64,000 nt of DNA, taken from NCBI GenBank assembly GCA_027186245.1, contig CP114489.1, positions 6,517,501 through 6,581,500 on the forward strand, in the 5' to 3' direction. This document shows positions 38,732 through 52,633 of this stretch, one piece after another. The number at the start of each line of letters is the position of its first letter. The first letter of the stretch is position 1. A program made the position numbers and the translations under genes. Below the pieces are notes generated by a model. The model saw nothing but the letters and a program-made list of their open reading frames with translations, had not been told where the DNA came from and did not search any database. This DNA is from Coriaria nepalensis (Eukaryota; Streptophyta; Magnoliopsida; Cucurbitales; Coriariaceae).

Positions 38732-40717
38732 ACATGCCTTGGTCTTTAGGAGATGCGTGTGCATTTGTTCCTCTTTAAAATCATATCAATGGGTCACCTA
38801 GAGCCACTGAATCATATGAAGGCGATTCGAACAAATTCTATTTTCGTACTTCAAATATGAGTTTCGTGCATAACATGCTATTGGTATTTGGGGGATGCAT
38901 GTGCACTTGTTTCACTTTAAAATGATGTCAATGAGTCACCTAAATCCAATGAATCATGTGAAAGTGATTCGAACAATTTCTATTTTCGTACCTCAAGCAC
39001 GAGTTTCGTGCACAACATGCTATTAGTATTTGGGGGATGCTTGTGTATTTGTTTCACCTTAAAATGACGTGAATGAGTCACCTGAAGCCAATGAATAATA
39101 TGAAGGTAATTCGAACAAATTCTATTTTCGTAGCTCAAACACGAATTTCGTGCACAACATGTTATTAGTATTTCGGGGATGCATGTGCATTTGTTTAACC
39201 TTAAAATGATGTGAATGAGTCATCTAAAGCCAATGAATAATATGAAAGGTGATTCAAACGAATTCTATCTTCGTACTTCAAACATGAATTTGGTGCACAA
39301 CATGCTATTGGTATTTGGGGGATGTGTGTGCTTTTGTTTCACCTTAAAATCATGTGAATAAGTCACCTAAAGCAAATGATTCTTATGAAGGTGATTCGAA
39401 CGAATTACATTTTCGTACTTCAAGCACGAGTTTGGTGGACAACCTGCTTTTTGCATTTAGGGGATACGTGTGTATTTGTTTCACCTTAAAATCATGGCAA
39501 TGTGTCGCCTAAATCTAATGAATCATATGAAGGCGATTCGAACGAATTCTATTTTCGTACTTCAAACACGAGTTTTGTGCACAACGTGCTATTCGTCTTT
39601 GGGGGATGCATGTGCATTTGTTTCACCTTAAGGGGGTGTGAATGATTCACTAAAGGCCAATGAATAATATGAAGGCGATTCAATGAATTCTATTTTCGTA
39701 CTTTAAACATGAGTCTTGTGCTCAACATGCCTTGGTCTTTAGGAGATGCGTGTGCATTTGTTCCTCTTTAAAATCATATCAATGGGTCACCTAGAGCCAC
39801 TGAATCATATGAAGGCGATTCGAACAAATTCTATTTTCGTACTTCAAATATGAGTTTCGTGCATAACACGCTATTGGTATTTGGGGGATGCATGTGCACT
39901 TGTTTCACTTTAAAATGATGTCAATGAGTCACCTAAATCCAATGAATCATGTGAAGGTGATTAGAACGAATTCTATTTTCGTACTTCAAACATGGGTTTC
40001 GTGCACAACATGCTATTGGTATTCCGGGGATGCATGTGCATTTGTTTCACTGTAAAATGATGTGAATGAGTCACCTAAAACCAATTAATCATATAAAAGC
40101 GATTCGAACGAATTCTATTTTCGTACTTCAAGCACGAGTTTCGTGCACAACATGCTATTAGTATTTGGGGGATGCTTGTGTATTTGTTTCGCCTTTAAAA
40201 TGATGTGAATGAGTCACCTAAGGCTAATGAATCATATGAAGGTGATTGAAACGAATTCTATTTTTGTAATTCAAACACATGTTTTATGCGCAACATGCTG
40301 TTGATATTCGGGGGATGCATGTGCACTTGTTTCACTTTAAAATGATGTCAATGAGTCACCTAAAGCCAATGAATCATGTGAAGGTGATTAGAACGAATTC
40401 TATTTTCGTACTTCAAGCACGAGTTTGGTGCACAACACGCTATTGATATTCGGGCGATGCATGTGCGTTTGTTTCACCTTAAAATGATGGGAATGAGTCA
40501 CGTAAAGCCAATGAATAATATGAAGGCGATTCAAATGAATTCTATTTTCGTACTTCAAACATGAATTTGGTGCACAACATGCTATTGGTATTTGGGGGAT
40601 GTGTGTGCTTTTGTTTCACCTTAAGGGGGTGTGAATGATTCACTAAAGGCCAATGAATAATATGAAGGCGATTCAATGAATTCTATTTTCGTACTTTAAA
40701 CATGAGTCTTGTGCTCA
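38732..40717. repeat. Dimer 13: A4 marker lost, B3 c kept
   Basis: The A unit returns to caaacg in A4 and appears the same as the units of the uniform left block. The B unit keeps c in B3 (40100) and the A5-like B5. The A and B markers therefore change at different places, so the domain edge falls between neighbouring units. Confidence 0.9.
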
Positions 40718-43700
40718 ACATGCCTTGGTCTTTAGGAGATGCGTGTGCATTTGTTCCTCTTTAAAATCATATCAATGGGTCACCTAGAGCCACTGAATCA
40801 TATGAAGGCGATTCGAACAAATTCTATTTTCGTACTTCAAATATGAGTTTCGTGCATAACATGCTATTGGTATTTGGGGGATGCATGTGCACTTGTTTCA
40901 CTTTAAAATGATGTCAATGAGTCACCTAAATCCAATGAATCATGTGAAAGTGATTCGAACAATTTCTATTTTCGTACCTCAAGCACGAGTTTCGTGCACA
41001 ACATGCTATTAGTATTTGGGGGATGCTTGTGTATTTGTTTCACCTTAAAATGACGTGAATGAGTCACCTGAAGCCAATGAATAATATGAAGGTAATTCGA
41101 ACAAATTCTATTTTCGTAGCTCAAACACGAATTTCGTGCACAACATGTTATTAGTATTTCGGGGATGCATGTGCATTTGTTTAACCTTAAAATGATGTGA
41201 ATGAGTCATCTAAAGCCAATGAATAATATGAAAGGTGATTCAAACGAATTCTATCTTCGTACTTCAAACATGAATTTGGTGCACAACATGCTATTGGTAT
41301 TTGGGGGATGTGTGTGCTTTTGTTTCACCTTAAAATCATGTGAATAAGTCACCTAAAGCAAATGATTCTTATGAAGGTGATTCGAACGAATTACATTTTC
41401 GTACTTCAAGCACGAGTTTGGTGGACAACCTGCTTTTTGCATTTAGGGGATACGTGTGTATTTGTTTCACCTTAAAATCATGGCAATGTGTCGCCTAAAT
41501 CTAATGAATCATATGAAGGCGATTCGAACGAATTCTATTTTCGTACTTCAAACACGAGTTTTGTGCACAACGTGCTATTCGTCTTTGGGGGATGCATGTG
41601 CATTTGTTTCACCTTAAGGGGGTGTGAATGATTCACTAAAGGCCAATGAATAATATGAAGGCGATTCAATGAATTCTATTTTCGTACTTTAAACATGAGT
41701 CTTGTGCTCAACATGCCTTGGTCTTTAGGAGATGCGTGTGCATTTGTTCCTCTTTAAAATCATATCAATGGGTCACCTAGAGCCACTGAATCATATGAAG
41801 GCGATTCGAACAAATTCTATTTTCGTACTTCAAATATGAGTTTCGTGCATAACACGCTATTGGTATTTGGGGGATGCATGTGCACTTGTTTCACTTTAAA
41901 ATGATGTCAATGAGTCACCTAAATCCAATGAATCATGTGAAGGTGATTAGAACGAATTCTATTTTCGTACTTCAAACATGGGTTTCGTGCACAACATGCT
42001 ATTGGTATTCCGGGGATGCATGTGCATTTGTTTCACTGTAAAATGATGTGAATGAGTCACCTAAAACCAATTAATCATATAAAAGTGATTCGAACGAATT
42101 CTATTTTCGTACTTCAAGCACGAGTTTCGTGCACAACATGCTATTAGTATTTGGGGGATGCTTGTGTATTTGTTTCGCCTTTAAAATGATGTGAATGAGT
42201 CACCTAAGGCTAATGAATCATATGAAGGTGATTGAAACGAATTCTATTTTTGTAATTCAAACACATGTTTTATGCGCAACATGCTGTTGATATTCGGGGG
42301 ATGCATGTGCACTTGTTTCACTTTAAAATGATGTCAATGAGTCACCTAAAGCCAATGAATCATGTGAAGGTGATTAGAACGAATTCTATTTTCGTACTTC
42401 AAGCACGAGTTTGGTGCACAACACGCTATTGATATTCGGGCGATGCATGTGCGTTTGTTTCACCTTAAAATGATGGGAATGAGTCACGTAAAGCCAATGA
42501 ATAATATGAAGGCGATTCAAATGAATTCTATTTTCGTACTTCAAACATGAATTTGGTGCACAACATGCTATTGGTATTTGGGGGATGTGTGTGCTTTTGT
42601 TTCACCTTAAGGGGGTGTGAATGATTCACTAAAGGCCAATGAATAATATGAAGGCGATTCAATGAATTCTATTTTCGTACTTTAAACATGAGTCTTGTGC
42701 TCAACATGCCTTGGTCTTTAGGAGATGCGTGTGCATTTGTTCCTCTTTAAAATCATATCAATGGGTCACCTAGAGCCACTGAATCATATGAAGGCGATTC
42801 GAACAAATTCTATTTTCGTACTTCAAATATGAGTTTCGTGCATAACATGCTATTGGTATTTGGGGGATGCATGTGCACTTGTTTCACTTTAAAATGATGT
42901 CAATGAGTCACCTAAATCCAATGAATCATGTGAAAGTGATTCGAACAATTTCTATTTTCGTACCTCAAGCACGAGTTTCGTGCACAACATGCTATTAGTA
43001 TTTGGGGGATGCTTGTGTATTTGTTTCACCTTAAAATGACGTGAATGAGTCACCTGAAGCCAATGAATAATATGAAGGTAATTCGAACAAATTCTATTTT
43101 CGTAGCTCAAACACGAATTTCGTGCACAACATGTTATTAGTATTTCGGGGATGCATGTGCATTTGTTTAACCTTAAAATGATGTGAATGAGTCATCTAAA
43201 GCCAATGAATAATATGAAAGGTGATTCAAACGAATTCTATCTTCGTACTTCAAACATGAATTTGGTGCACAACATGCTATTGGTATTTGGGGGATGTGTG
43301 TGCTTTTGTTTCACCTTAAAATCATGTGAATAAGTCACCTAAAGCAAATGATTCTTATGAAGGTGATTCGAACGAATTACATTTTCGTACTTCAAGCACG
43401 AGTTTGGTGGACAACCTGCTTTTTGCATTTAGGGGATACGTGTGTATTTGTTTCACCTTAAAATCATGGCAATGTGTCGCCTAAATCTAATGAATCATAT
43501 GAAGGCGATTCGAACGAATTCTATTTTCGTACTTCAAACACGAGTTTTGTGCACAACGTGCTATTCGTCTTTGGGGGATGCATGTGCATTTGTTTCACCT
43601 TAAGGGGGTGTGAATGATTCACTAAAGGCCAATGAATAATATGAAGGCGATTCAATGAATTCTATTTTCGTACTTTAAACATGAGTCTTGTGCTCAACAT

Positions 43701-46675
43701 GCCTTGGTCTTTAGGAGATGCGTGTGCATTTGTTCCTCTTTAAAATCATATCAATGGGTCACCTAGAGCCACTGAATCATATGAAGGCGATTCGAACAAA
43801 TTCTATTTTCGTACTTCAAATATGAGTTTCGTGCATAACACGCTATTGGTATTTGGGGGATGCATGTGCACTTGTTTCACTTTAAAATGATGTCAATGAG
43901 TCACCTAAATCCAATGAATCATGTGAAGGTGATTAGAACGAATTCTATTTTCGTACTTCAAACATGGGTTTCGTGCACAACATGCTATTGGTATTCCGGG
44001 GATGCATGTGCATTTGTTTCACTGTAAAATGATGTGAATGAGTCACCTAAAACCAATTAATCATATAAAAGTGATTCGAACGAATTCTATTTTCGTACTT
44101 CAAGCACGAGTTTCGTGCACAACATGCTATTAGTATTTGGGGGATGCTTGTGTATTTGTTTCGCCTTTAAAATGATGTGAATGAGTCACCTAAGGCTAAT
44201 GAATCATATGAAGGTGATTGAAACGAATTCTATTTTTGTAATTCAAACACATGTTTTATGCGCAACATGCTGTTGATATTCGGGGGATGCATGTGCACTT
44301 GTTTCACTTTAAAATGATGTCAATGAGTCACCTAAAGCCAATGAATCATGTGAAGGTGATTAGAACGAATTCTATTTTCGTACTTCAAGCACGAGTTTGG
44401 TGCACAACACGCTATTGATATTCGGGCGATGCATGTGCGTTTGTTTCACCTTAAAATGATGGGAATGAGTCACGTAAAGCCAATGAATAATATGAAGGCG
44501 ATTCAAATGAATTCTATTTTCGTACTTCAAACATGAATTTGGTGCACAACATGCTATTGGTATTTGGGGGATGTGTGTGCTTTTGTTTCACCTTAAGGGG
44601 GTGTGAATGATTCACTAAAGGCCAATGAATAATATGAAGGCGATTCAATGAATTCTATTTTCGTACTTTAAACATGAGTCTTGTGCTCAACATGCCTTGG
44701 TCTTTAGGAGATGCGTGTGCATTTGTTCCTCTTTAAAATCATATCAATGGGTCACCTAGAGCCACTGAATCATATGAAGGCGATTCGAACAAATTCTATT
44801 TTCGTACTTCAAATATGAGTTTCGTGCATAACATGCTATTGGTATTTGGGGGATGCATGTGCACTTGTTTCACTTTAAAATGATGTCAATGAGTCACCTA
44901 AATCCAATGAATCATGTGAAAGTGATTCGAACAATTTCTATTTTCGTACCTCAAGCACGAGTTTCGTGCACAACATGCTATTAGTATTTGGGGGATGCTT
45001 GTGTATTTGTTTCACCTTAAAATGACGTGAATGAGTCACCTGAAGCCAATGAATAATATGAAGGTAATTCGAACAAATTCTATTTTCGTAGCTCAAACAC
45101 GAATTTCGTGCACAACATGTTATTAGTATTTCGGGGATGCATGTGCATTTGTTTAACCTTAAAATGATGTGAATGAGTCATCTAAAGCCAATGAATAATA
45201 TGAAAGGTGATTCAAACGAATTCTATCTTCGTACTTCAAACATGAATTTGGTGCACAACATGCTATTGGTATTTGGGGGATGTGTGTGCTTTTGTTTCAC
45301 CTTAAAATCATGTGAATAAGTCACCTAAAGCAAATGATTCTTATGAAGGTGATTCGAACGAATTACATTTTCGTACTTCAAGCACGAGTTTGGTGGACAA
45401 CCTGCTTTTTGCATTTAGGGGATACGTGTGTATTTGTTTCACCTTAAAATCATGGCAATGTGTCGCCTAAATCTAATGAATCATATGAAGGCGATTCGAA
45501 CGAATTCTATTTTCGTACTTCAAACACGAGTTTTGTGCACAACGTGCTATTCGTCTTTGGGGGATGCATGTGCATTTGTTTCACCTTAAGGGGGTGTGAA
45601 TGATTCACTAAAGGCCAATGAATAATATGAAGGCGATTCAATGAATTCTATTTTCGTACTTTAAACATGAGTCTTGTGCTCAACATGCCTTGGTCTTTAG
45701 GAGATGCGTGTGCATTTGTTCCTCTTTAAAATCATATCAATGGGTCACCTAGAGCCACTGAATCATATGAAGGCGATTCGAACAAATTCTATTTTCGTAC
45801 TTCAAATATGAGTTTCGTGCATAACACGCTATTGGTATTTGGGGGATGCATGTGCACTTGTTTCACTTTAAAATGATGTCAATGAGTCACCTAAATCCAA
45901 TGAATCATGTGAAGGTGATTAGAACGAATTCTATTTTCGTACTTCAAACATGGGTTTCGTGCACAACATGCTATTGGTATTCCGGGGATGCATGTGCATT
46001 TGTTTCACTGTAAAATGATGTGAATGAGTCACCTAAAACCAATTAATCATATAAAAGTGATTCGAACGAATTCTATTTTCGTACTTCAAGCACGAGTTTC
46101 GTGCACAACATGCTATTAGTATTTGGGGGATGCTTGTGTATTTGTTTCGCCTTTAAAATGATGTGAATGAGTCACCTAAGGCTAATGAATCATATGAAGG
46201 TGATTGAAACGAATTCTATTTTTGTAATTCAAACACATGTTTTATGCGCAACATGCTGTTGATATTCGGGGGATGCATGTGCACTTGTTTCACTTTAAAA
46301 TGATGTCAATGAGTCACCTAAAGCCAATGAATCATGTGAAGGTGATTAGAACGAATTCTATTTTCGTACTTCAAGCACGAGTTTGGTGCACAACACGCTA
46401 TTGATATTCGGGCGATGCATGTGCGTTTGTTTCACCTTAAAATGATGGGAATGAGTCACGTAAAGCCAATGAATAATATGAAGGCGATTCAAATGAATTC
46501 TATTTTCGTACTTCAAACATGAATTTGGTGCACAACATGCTATTGGTATTTGGGGGATGTGTGTGCTTTTGTTTCACCTTAAGGGGGTGTGAATGATTCA
46601 CTAAAGGCCAATGAATAATATGAAGGCGATTCAATGAATTCTATTTTCGTACTTTAAACATGAGTCTTGTGCTCA
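40718..46675. repeat. Dimers 14-16 (three apparently identical dimers)
   Basis: Starts are 40718, 42704 and 44690. A4 has caaacg, B3 has aaaagtgatt and B5 has the A5-like end. These are the last three units with the B5 patch. Confidence 0.9.
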
Positions 46676-48661
46676 ACATGCCTTGGTCTTTAGGAGATGC
46701 GTGTGCATTTGTTCCTCTTTAAAATCATATCAATGGGTCACCTAGAGCCACTGAATCATATGAAGGCGATTCGAACAAATTCTATTTTCGTACTTCAAAT
46801 ATGAGTTTCGTGCATAACATGCTATTGGTATTTGGGGGATGCATGTGCACTTGTTTCACTTTAAAATGATGTCAATGAGTCACCTAAATCCAATGAATCA
46901 TGTGAAAGTGATTCGAACAATTTCTATTTTCGTACCTCAAGCACGAGTTTCGTGCACAACATGCTATTAGTATTTGGGGGATGCTTGTGTATTTGTTTCA
47001 CCTTAAAATGACGTGAATGAGTCACCTGAAGCCAATGAATAATATGAAGGTAATTCGAACAAATTCTATTTTCGTAGCTCAAACACGAATTTCGTGCACA
47101 ACATGTTATTAGTATTTCGGGGATGCATGTGCATTTGTTTAACCTTAAAATGATGTGAATGAGTCATCTAAAGCCAATGAATAATATGAAAGGTGATTCA
47201 AACGAATTCTATCTTCGTACTTCAAACATGAATTTGGTGCACAACATGCTATTGGTATTTGGGGGATGTGTGTGCTTTTGTTTCACCTTAAAATCATGTG
47301 AATAAGTCACCTAAAGCAAATGATTCTTATGAAGGTGATTCGAACGAATTACATTTTCGTACTTCAAGCACGAGTTTGGTGGACAACCTGCTTTTTGCAT
47401 TTAGGGGATACGTGTGTATTTGTTTCACCTTAAAATCATGGCAATGTGTCGCCTAAATCTAATGAATCATATGAAGGCGATTCGAACGAATTCTATTTTC
47501 GTACTTCAAACACGAGTTTTGTGCACAACGTGCTATTCGTCTTTGGGGGATGCATGTGCATTTGTTTCACCTTAAGGGGGTGTGAATGATTCACTAAAGG
47601 CCAATGAATAATATGAAGGCGATTCAATGAATTCTATTTTCGTACTTTAAACATGAGTCTTGTGCTCAACATGCCTTGGTCTTTAGGAGATGCGTGTGCA
47701 TTTGTTCCTCTTTAAAATCATATCAATGGGTCACCTAGAGCCACTGAATCATATGAAGGCGATTCGAACAAATTCTATTTTCGTACTTCAAATATGAGTT
47801 TCGTGCATAACACGCTATTGGTATTTGGGGGATGCATGTGCACTTGTTTCACTTTAAAATGATGTCAATGAGTCACCTAAATCCAATGAATCATGTGAAG
47901 GTGATTAGAACGAATTCTATTTTCGTACTTCAAACATGGGTTTCGTGCACAACATGCTATTGGTATTCCGGGGATGCATGTGCATTTGTTTCACTGTAAA
48001 ATGATGTGAATGAGTCACCTAAAACCAATTAATCATATAAAAGCGATTCGAACGAATTCTATTTTCGTACTTCAAGCACGAGTTTCGTGCACAACATGCT
48101 ATTAGTATTTGGGGGATGCTTGTGTATTTGTTTCGCCTTTAAAATGATGTGAATGAGTCACCTAAGGCTAATGAATCATATGAAGGTGATTGAAACGAAT
48201 TCTATTTTTGTAATTCAAACACATGTTTTATGCGCAACATGCTGTTGATATTCGGGGGATGCATGTGCACTTGTTTCACTTTAAAATGATGTCAATGAGT
48301 CACCTAAAGCCAATGAATCATGTGACGGTGATTAGAACGAATTCTATTTTCGTACTTCAAACATGAGTTTCGTGCACAACACGCTATTGATATTCGGGCG
48401 ATGCATGTGCGTTTGTTTCACCTTAAAATGATGGGAATGAGTCACGTAAAGCCAATGAATAATATGAAGGCGATTCAAATGAATTCTATTTTCGTACTTC
48501 AAACATGAATTTGGTGCACAACATGCTATTGGTATTTGGGGGATGTGTGTGCTTTTGTTTCACCTTAAGGGGGTGTGAATGATTCACTAAAGGCCAATGA
48601 ATAATATGAAGGCGATTCAATGAATTCTATTTTCGTACTTTAAACATGAGTCTTGTGCTCA
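46676..48661. repeat. Dimer 17: B5 patch absent, gacggtg marker appears
   Basis: B3 has c again (48044), although the three preceding dimers have t. B5 returns to aaacatgagtttcgtg and has A to C at 48326 (gtgacggtg). The B unit therefore combines a marker from 36-40 kb with one that is new here. Confidence 0.9.
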
Positions 48662-50647
48662 ACATGCCTTGGTCTTTAGGAGATGCGTGTGCATTTGTTC
48701 CTCTTTAAAATCATATCAATGGGTCACCTAGAGCCACTGAATCATATGAAGGCGATTCGAACAAATTCTATTTTCGTACTTCAAATATGAGTTTCGTGCA
48801 TAACATGCTATTGGTATTTGGGGGATGCATGTGCACTTGTTTCACTTTAAAATGATGTCAATGAGTCACCTAAATCCAATGAATCATGTGAAAGTGATTC
48901 GAACAATTTCTATTTTCGTACCTCAAGCACGAGTTTCGTGCACAACATGCTATTAGTATTTGGGGGATGCTTGTGTATTTGTTTCACCTTAAAATGACGT
49001 GAATGAGTCACCTGAAGCCAATGAATAATATGAAGGTAATTCGAACAAATTCTATTTTCGTAGCTCAAACACGAATTTCGTGCACAACATGTTATTAGTA
49101 TTTCGGGGATGCATGTGCATTTGTTTAACCTTAAAATGATGTGAATGAGTCATCTAAAGCCAATGAATAATATGAAAGGTGATTCAAACGAATTCTATCT
49201 TCGTACTTCAAACATGAATTTGGTGCACAACATGCTATTGGTATTTGGGGGATGTGTGTGCTTTTGTTTCACCTTAAAATCATGTGAATAAGTCACCTAA
49301 AGCAAATGATTCTTATGAAGGTGATTCGAACGAATTACATTTTCGTACTTCAAGCACGAGTTTGGTGGACAACCTGCTTTTTGCATTTAGGGGATACGTG
49401 TGTATTTGTTTCACCTTAAAATCATGGCAATGTGTCGCCTAAATCTAATGAATCATATGAAGGCGATTCGAACGAATTCTATTTTCGTACTTCAAACACG
49501 AGTTTTGTGCACAACGTGCTATTCGTCTTTGGGGGATGCATGTGCATTTGTTTCACCTTAAGGGGGTGTGAATGATTCACTAAAGGCCAATGAATAATAT
49601 GAAGGCGATTCAATGAATTCTATTTTCGTACTTTAAACATGAGTCTTGTGCTCAACATGCCTTGGTCTTTAGGAGATGCGTGTGCATTTGTTCCTCTTTA
49701 AAATCATATCAATGGGTCACCTAGAGCCACTGAATCATATGAAGGCGATTCGAACAAATTCTATTTTCGTACTTCAAATATGAGTTTCGTGCATAACACG
49801 CTATTGGTATTTGGGGGATGCATGTGCACTTGTTTCACTTTAAAATGATGTCAATGAGTCACCTAAATCCAATGAATCATGTGAAGGTGATTAGAACGAA
49901 TTCTATTTTCGTACTTCAAACATGGGTTTCGTGCACAACATGCTATTGGTATTCCGGGGATGCATGTGCATTTGTTTCACTGTAAAATGATGTGAATGAG
50001 TCACCTAAAACCAATTAATCATATAAAAGTGATTCGAACGAATTCTATTTTCGTACTTCAAGCACGAGTTTCGTGCACAACATGCTATTAGTATTTGGGG
50101 GATGCTTGTGTATTTGTTTCGCCTTTAAAATGATGTGAATGAGTCACCTAAGGCTAATGAATCATATGAAGGTGATTGAAACGAATTCTATTTTTGTAAT
50201 TCAAACACATGTTTTATGCGCAACATGCTGTTGATATTCGGGGGATGCATGTGCACTTGTTTCACTTTAAAATGATGTCAATGAGTCACCTAAAGCCAAT
50301 GAATCATGTGACGGTGATTAGAACGAATTCTATTTTCGTACTTCAAACATGAGTTTCGTGCACAACACGCTATTGATATTCGGGCGATGCATGTGCGTTT
50401 GTTTCACCTTAAAATGATGGGAATGAGTCACGTAAAGCCAATGAATAATATGAAGGCGATTCAAATGAATTCTATTTTCGTACTTCAAACATGAATTTGG
50501 TGCACAACATGCTATTGGTATTTGGGGGATGTGTGTGCTTTTGTTTCACCTTAAGGGGGTGTGAATGATTCACTAAAGGCCAATGAATAATATGAAGGCG
50601 ATTCAATGAATTCTATTTTCGTACTTTAAACATGAGTCTTGTGCTCA
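48662..50647. repeat. Dimer 18 with gacggtg marker
   Basis: It has the B5 change at 50312 (gtgacggtg) as in the preceding dimer, but B3 has the common t. The A unit shows no departure from the common form. Confidence 0.9.
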
Positions 50648-52633
50648 ACATGCCTTGGTCTTTAGGAGATGCGTGTGCATTTGTTCCTCTTTAAAATCAT
50701 ATCAATGGGTCACCTAGAGCCACTGAATCATATGAAGGCGATTCGAACAAATTCTATTTTCGTACTTCAAATATGAGTTTCGTGCATAACATGCTATTGG
50801 TATTTGGGGGATGCATGTGCACTTGTTTCACTTTAAAATGATGTCAATGAGTCACCTAAATCCAATGAATCATGTGAAAGTGATTCGAACAATTTCTATT
50901 TTCGTACCTCAAGCACGAGTTTCGTGCACAACATGCTATTAGTATTTGGGGGATGCTTGTGTATTTGTTTCACCTTAAAATGACGTGAATGAGTCACCTG
51001 AAGCCAATGAATAATATGATGGTAATTCGAACAAATTCTATTTTCGTAGCTCAAACACGAATTTCGTGCACAACATGTTATTAGTATTTCGGGGATGCAT
51101 GTGCATTTGTTTAACCTTAAAATGATGTGAATGAGTCATCTAAAGCCAATGAATAATATGAAAGGTGATTCAAACGAATTCTATCTTCGTACTTCAAACA
51201 TGAATTTGGTGCACAACATGCTATTGGTATTTGGGGGATGTGTGTGCTTTTGTTTCACCTTAAAATCATGTGAATAAGTCACCTAAAGCAAATGATTCTT
51301 ATGAAGGTGATTCGAACGAATTACATTTTCGTACTTCAAGCACGAGTTTGGTGGACAACCTGCTTTTTGCATTTAGGGGATACGTGTGTATTTGTTTCAC
51401 CTTAAAATCATGGCAATGTGTCGCCTAAATCTAATGAATCATATGAAGGCGATTCGAACGAATTCTATTTTCGTACTTCAAACACGAGTTTTGTGCACAA
51501 CGTGCTATTCGTCTTTGGGGGATGCATGTGCATTTGTTTCACCTTAAGGGGGTGTGAATGATTCACTAAAGGCCAATGAATAATATGAAGGCGATTCAAT
51601 GAATTCTATTTTCGTACTTTAAACATGAGTCTTGTGCTCAACATGCCTTGGTCTTTAGGAGATGCGTGTGCATTTGTTCCTCTTTAAAATCATATCAATG
51701 GGTCACCTAGAGCCACTGAATCATATGAAGGCGATTCGAACAAATTCTATTTTCGTACTTCAAATATGAGTTTCGTGCATAACACGCTATTGGTATTTGG
51801 GGGATGCATGTGCACTTGTTTCACTTTAAAATGATGTCAATGAGTCACCTAAATCCAATGAATCATGTGAAGGTGATTAGAACGAATTCTATTTTCGTAC
51901 TTCAAACATGGGTTTCGTGCACAACATGCTATTGGTATTCCGGGGATGCATGTGCATTTGTTTCACTGTAAAATGATGTGAATGAGTCACCTAAAACCAA
52001 TTAATCATATAAAAGTGATTCGAACGAATTCTATTTTCGTACTTCAAGCACGAGTTTCGTGCACGACATGCTATTAGTATTTGGGGGATGCTTGTGTATT
52101 TGTTTCGCCTTTAAAATGATGTGAATGAGTCACCTAAGGCTAATGAATCATATGAAGGTGATTGAAACGAATTCTATTTTTGTAATTCAAACACATGTTT
52201 TATGCGCAACATGCTGTTGATATTCGGGGGATGCATGTGCACTTGTTTCACTTTAAAATGATGTCAATGAGTCACCTAAAGCCAATGAATCAAGTGAAGG
52301 TGATTAGAACGAATTCTATTTTCGTACTTCAAACATGAGTTTCGTGCACAACACGCTATTGATATTCGGGCGATGCATGTGCGTTTGTTTCACCTTAAAA
52401 TGATGGGAATGAGTCACGTAAAGCCAATGAATAATATGAAGGCGATTCAAATGAATTCTATTTTCGTACTTCAAACATGAATTTGGTGCACAACATGCTA
52501 TTGGTATTTGGGGGATGTGTGTGCTTTTGTTTCACCTTAAGGGGGTGTGAATGATTCACTAAAGGCCAATGAATAATATGAAGGCGATTCAATGAATTCT
52601 ATTTTCGTACTTTAAACATGAGTCTTGTGCTCA
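50648..52633. repeat. Dimer 19: start of the gatgg domain
   Basis: A3 has A to T at 51020 (tatgatggtaatt). B5 has T to A at 52293 (gaatcaagtg). B1 still has three T's. A private A to G at 52065 lies at the B3/B4 boundary (gcacgacatg). Confidence 0.9.
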
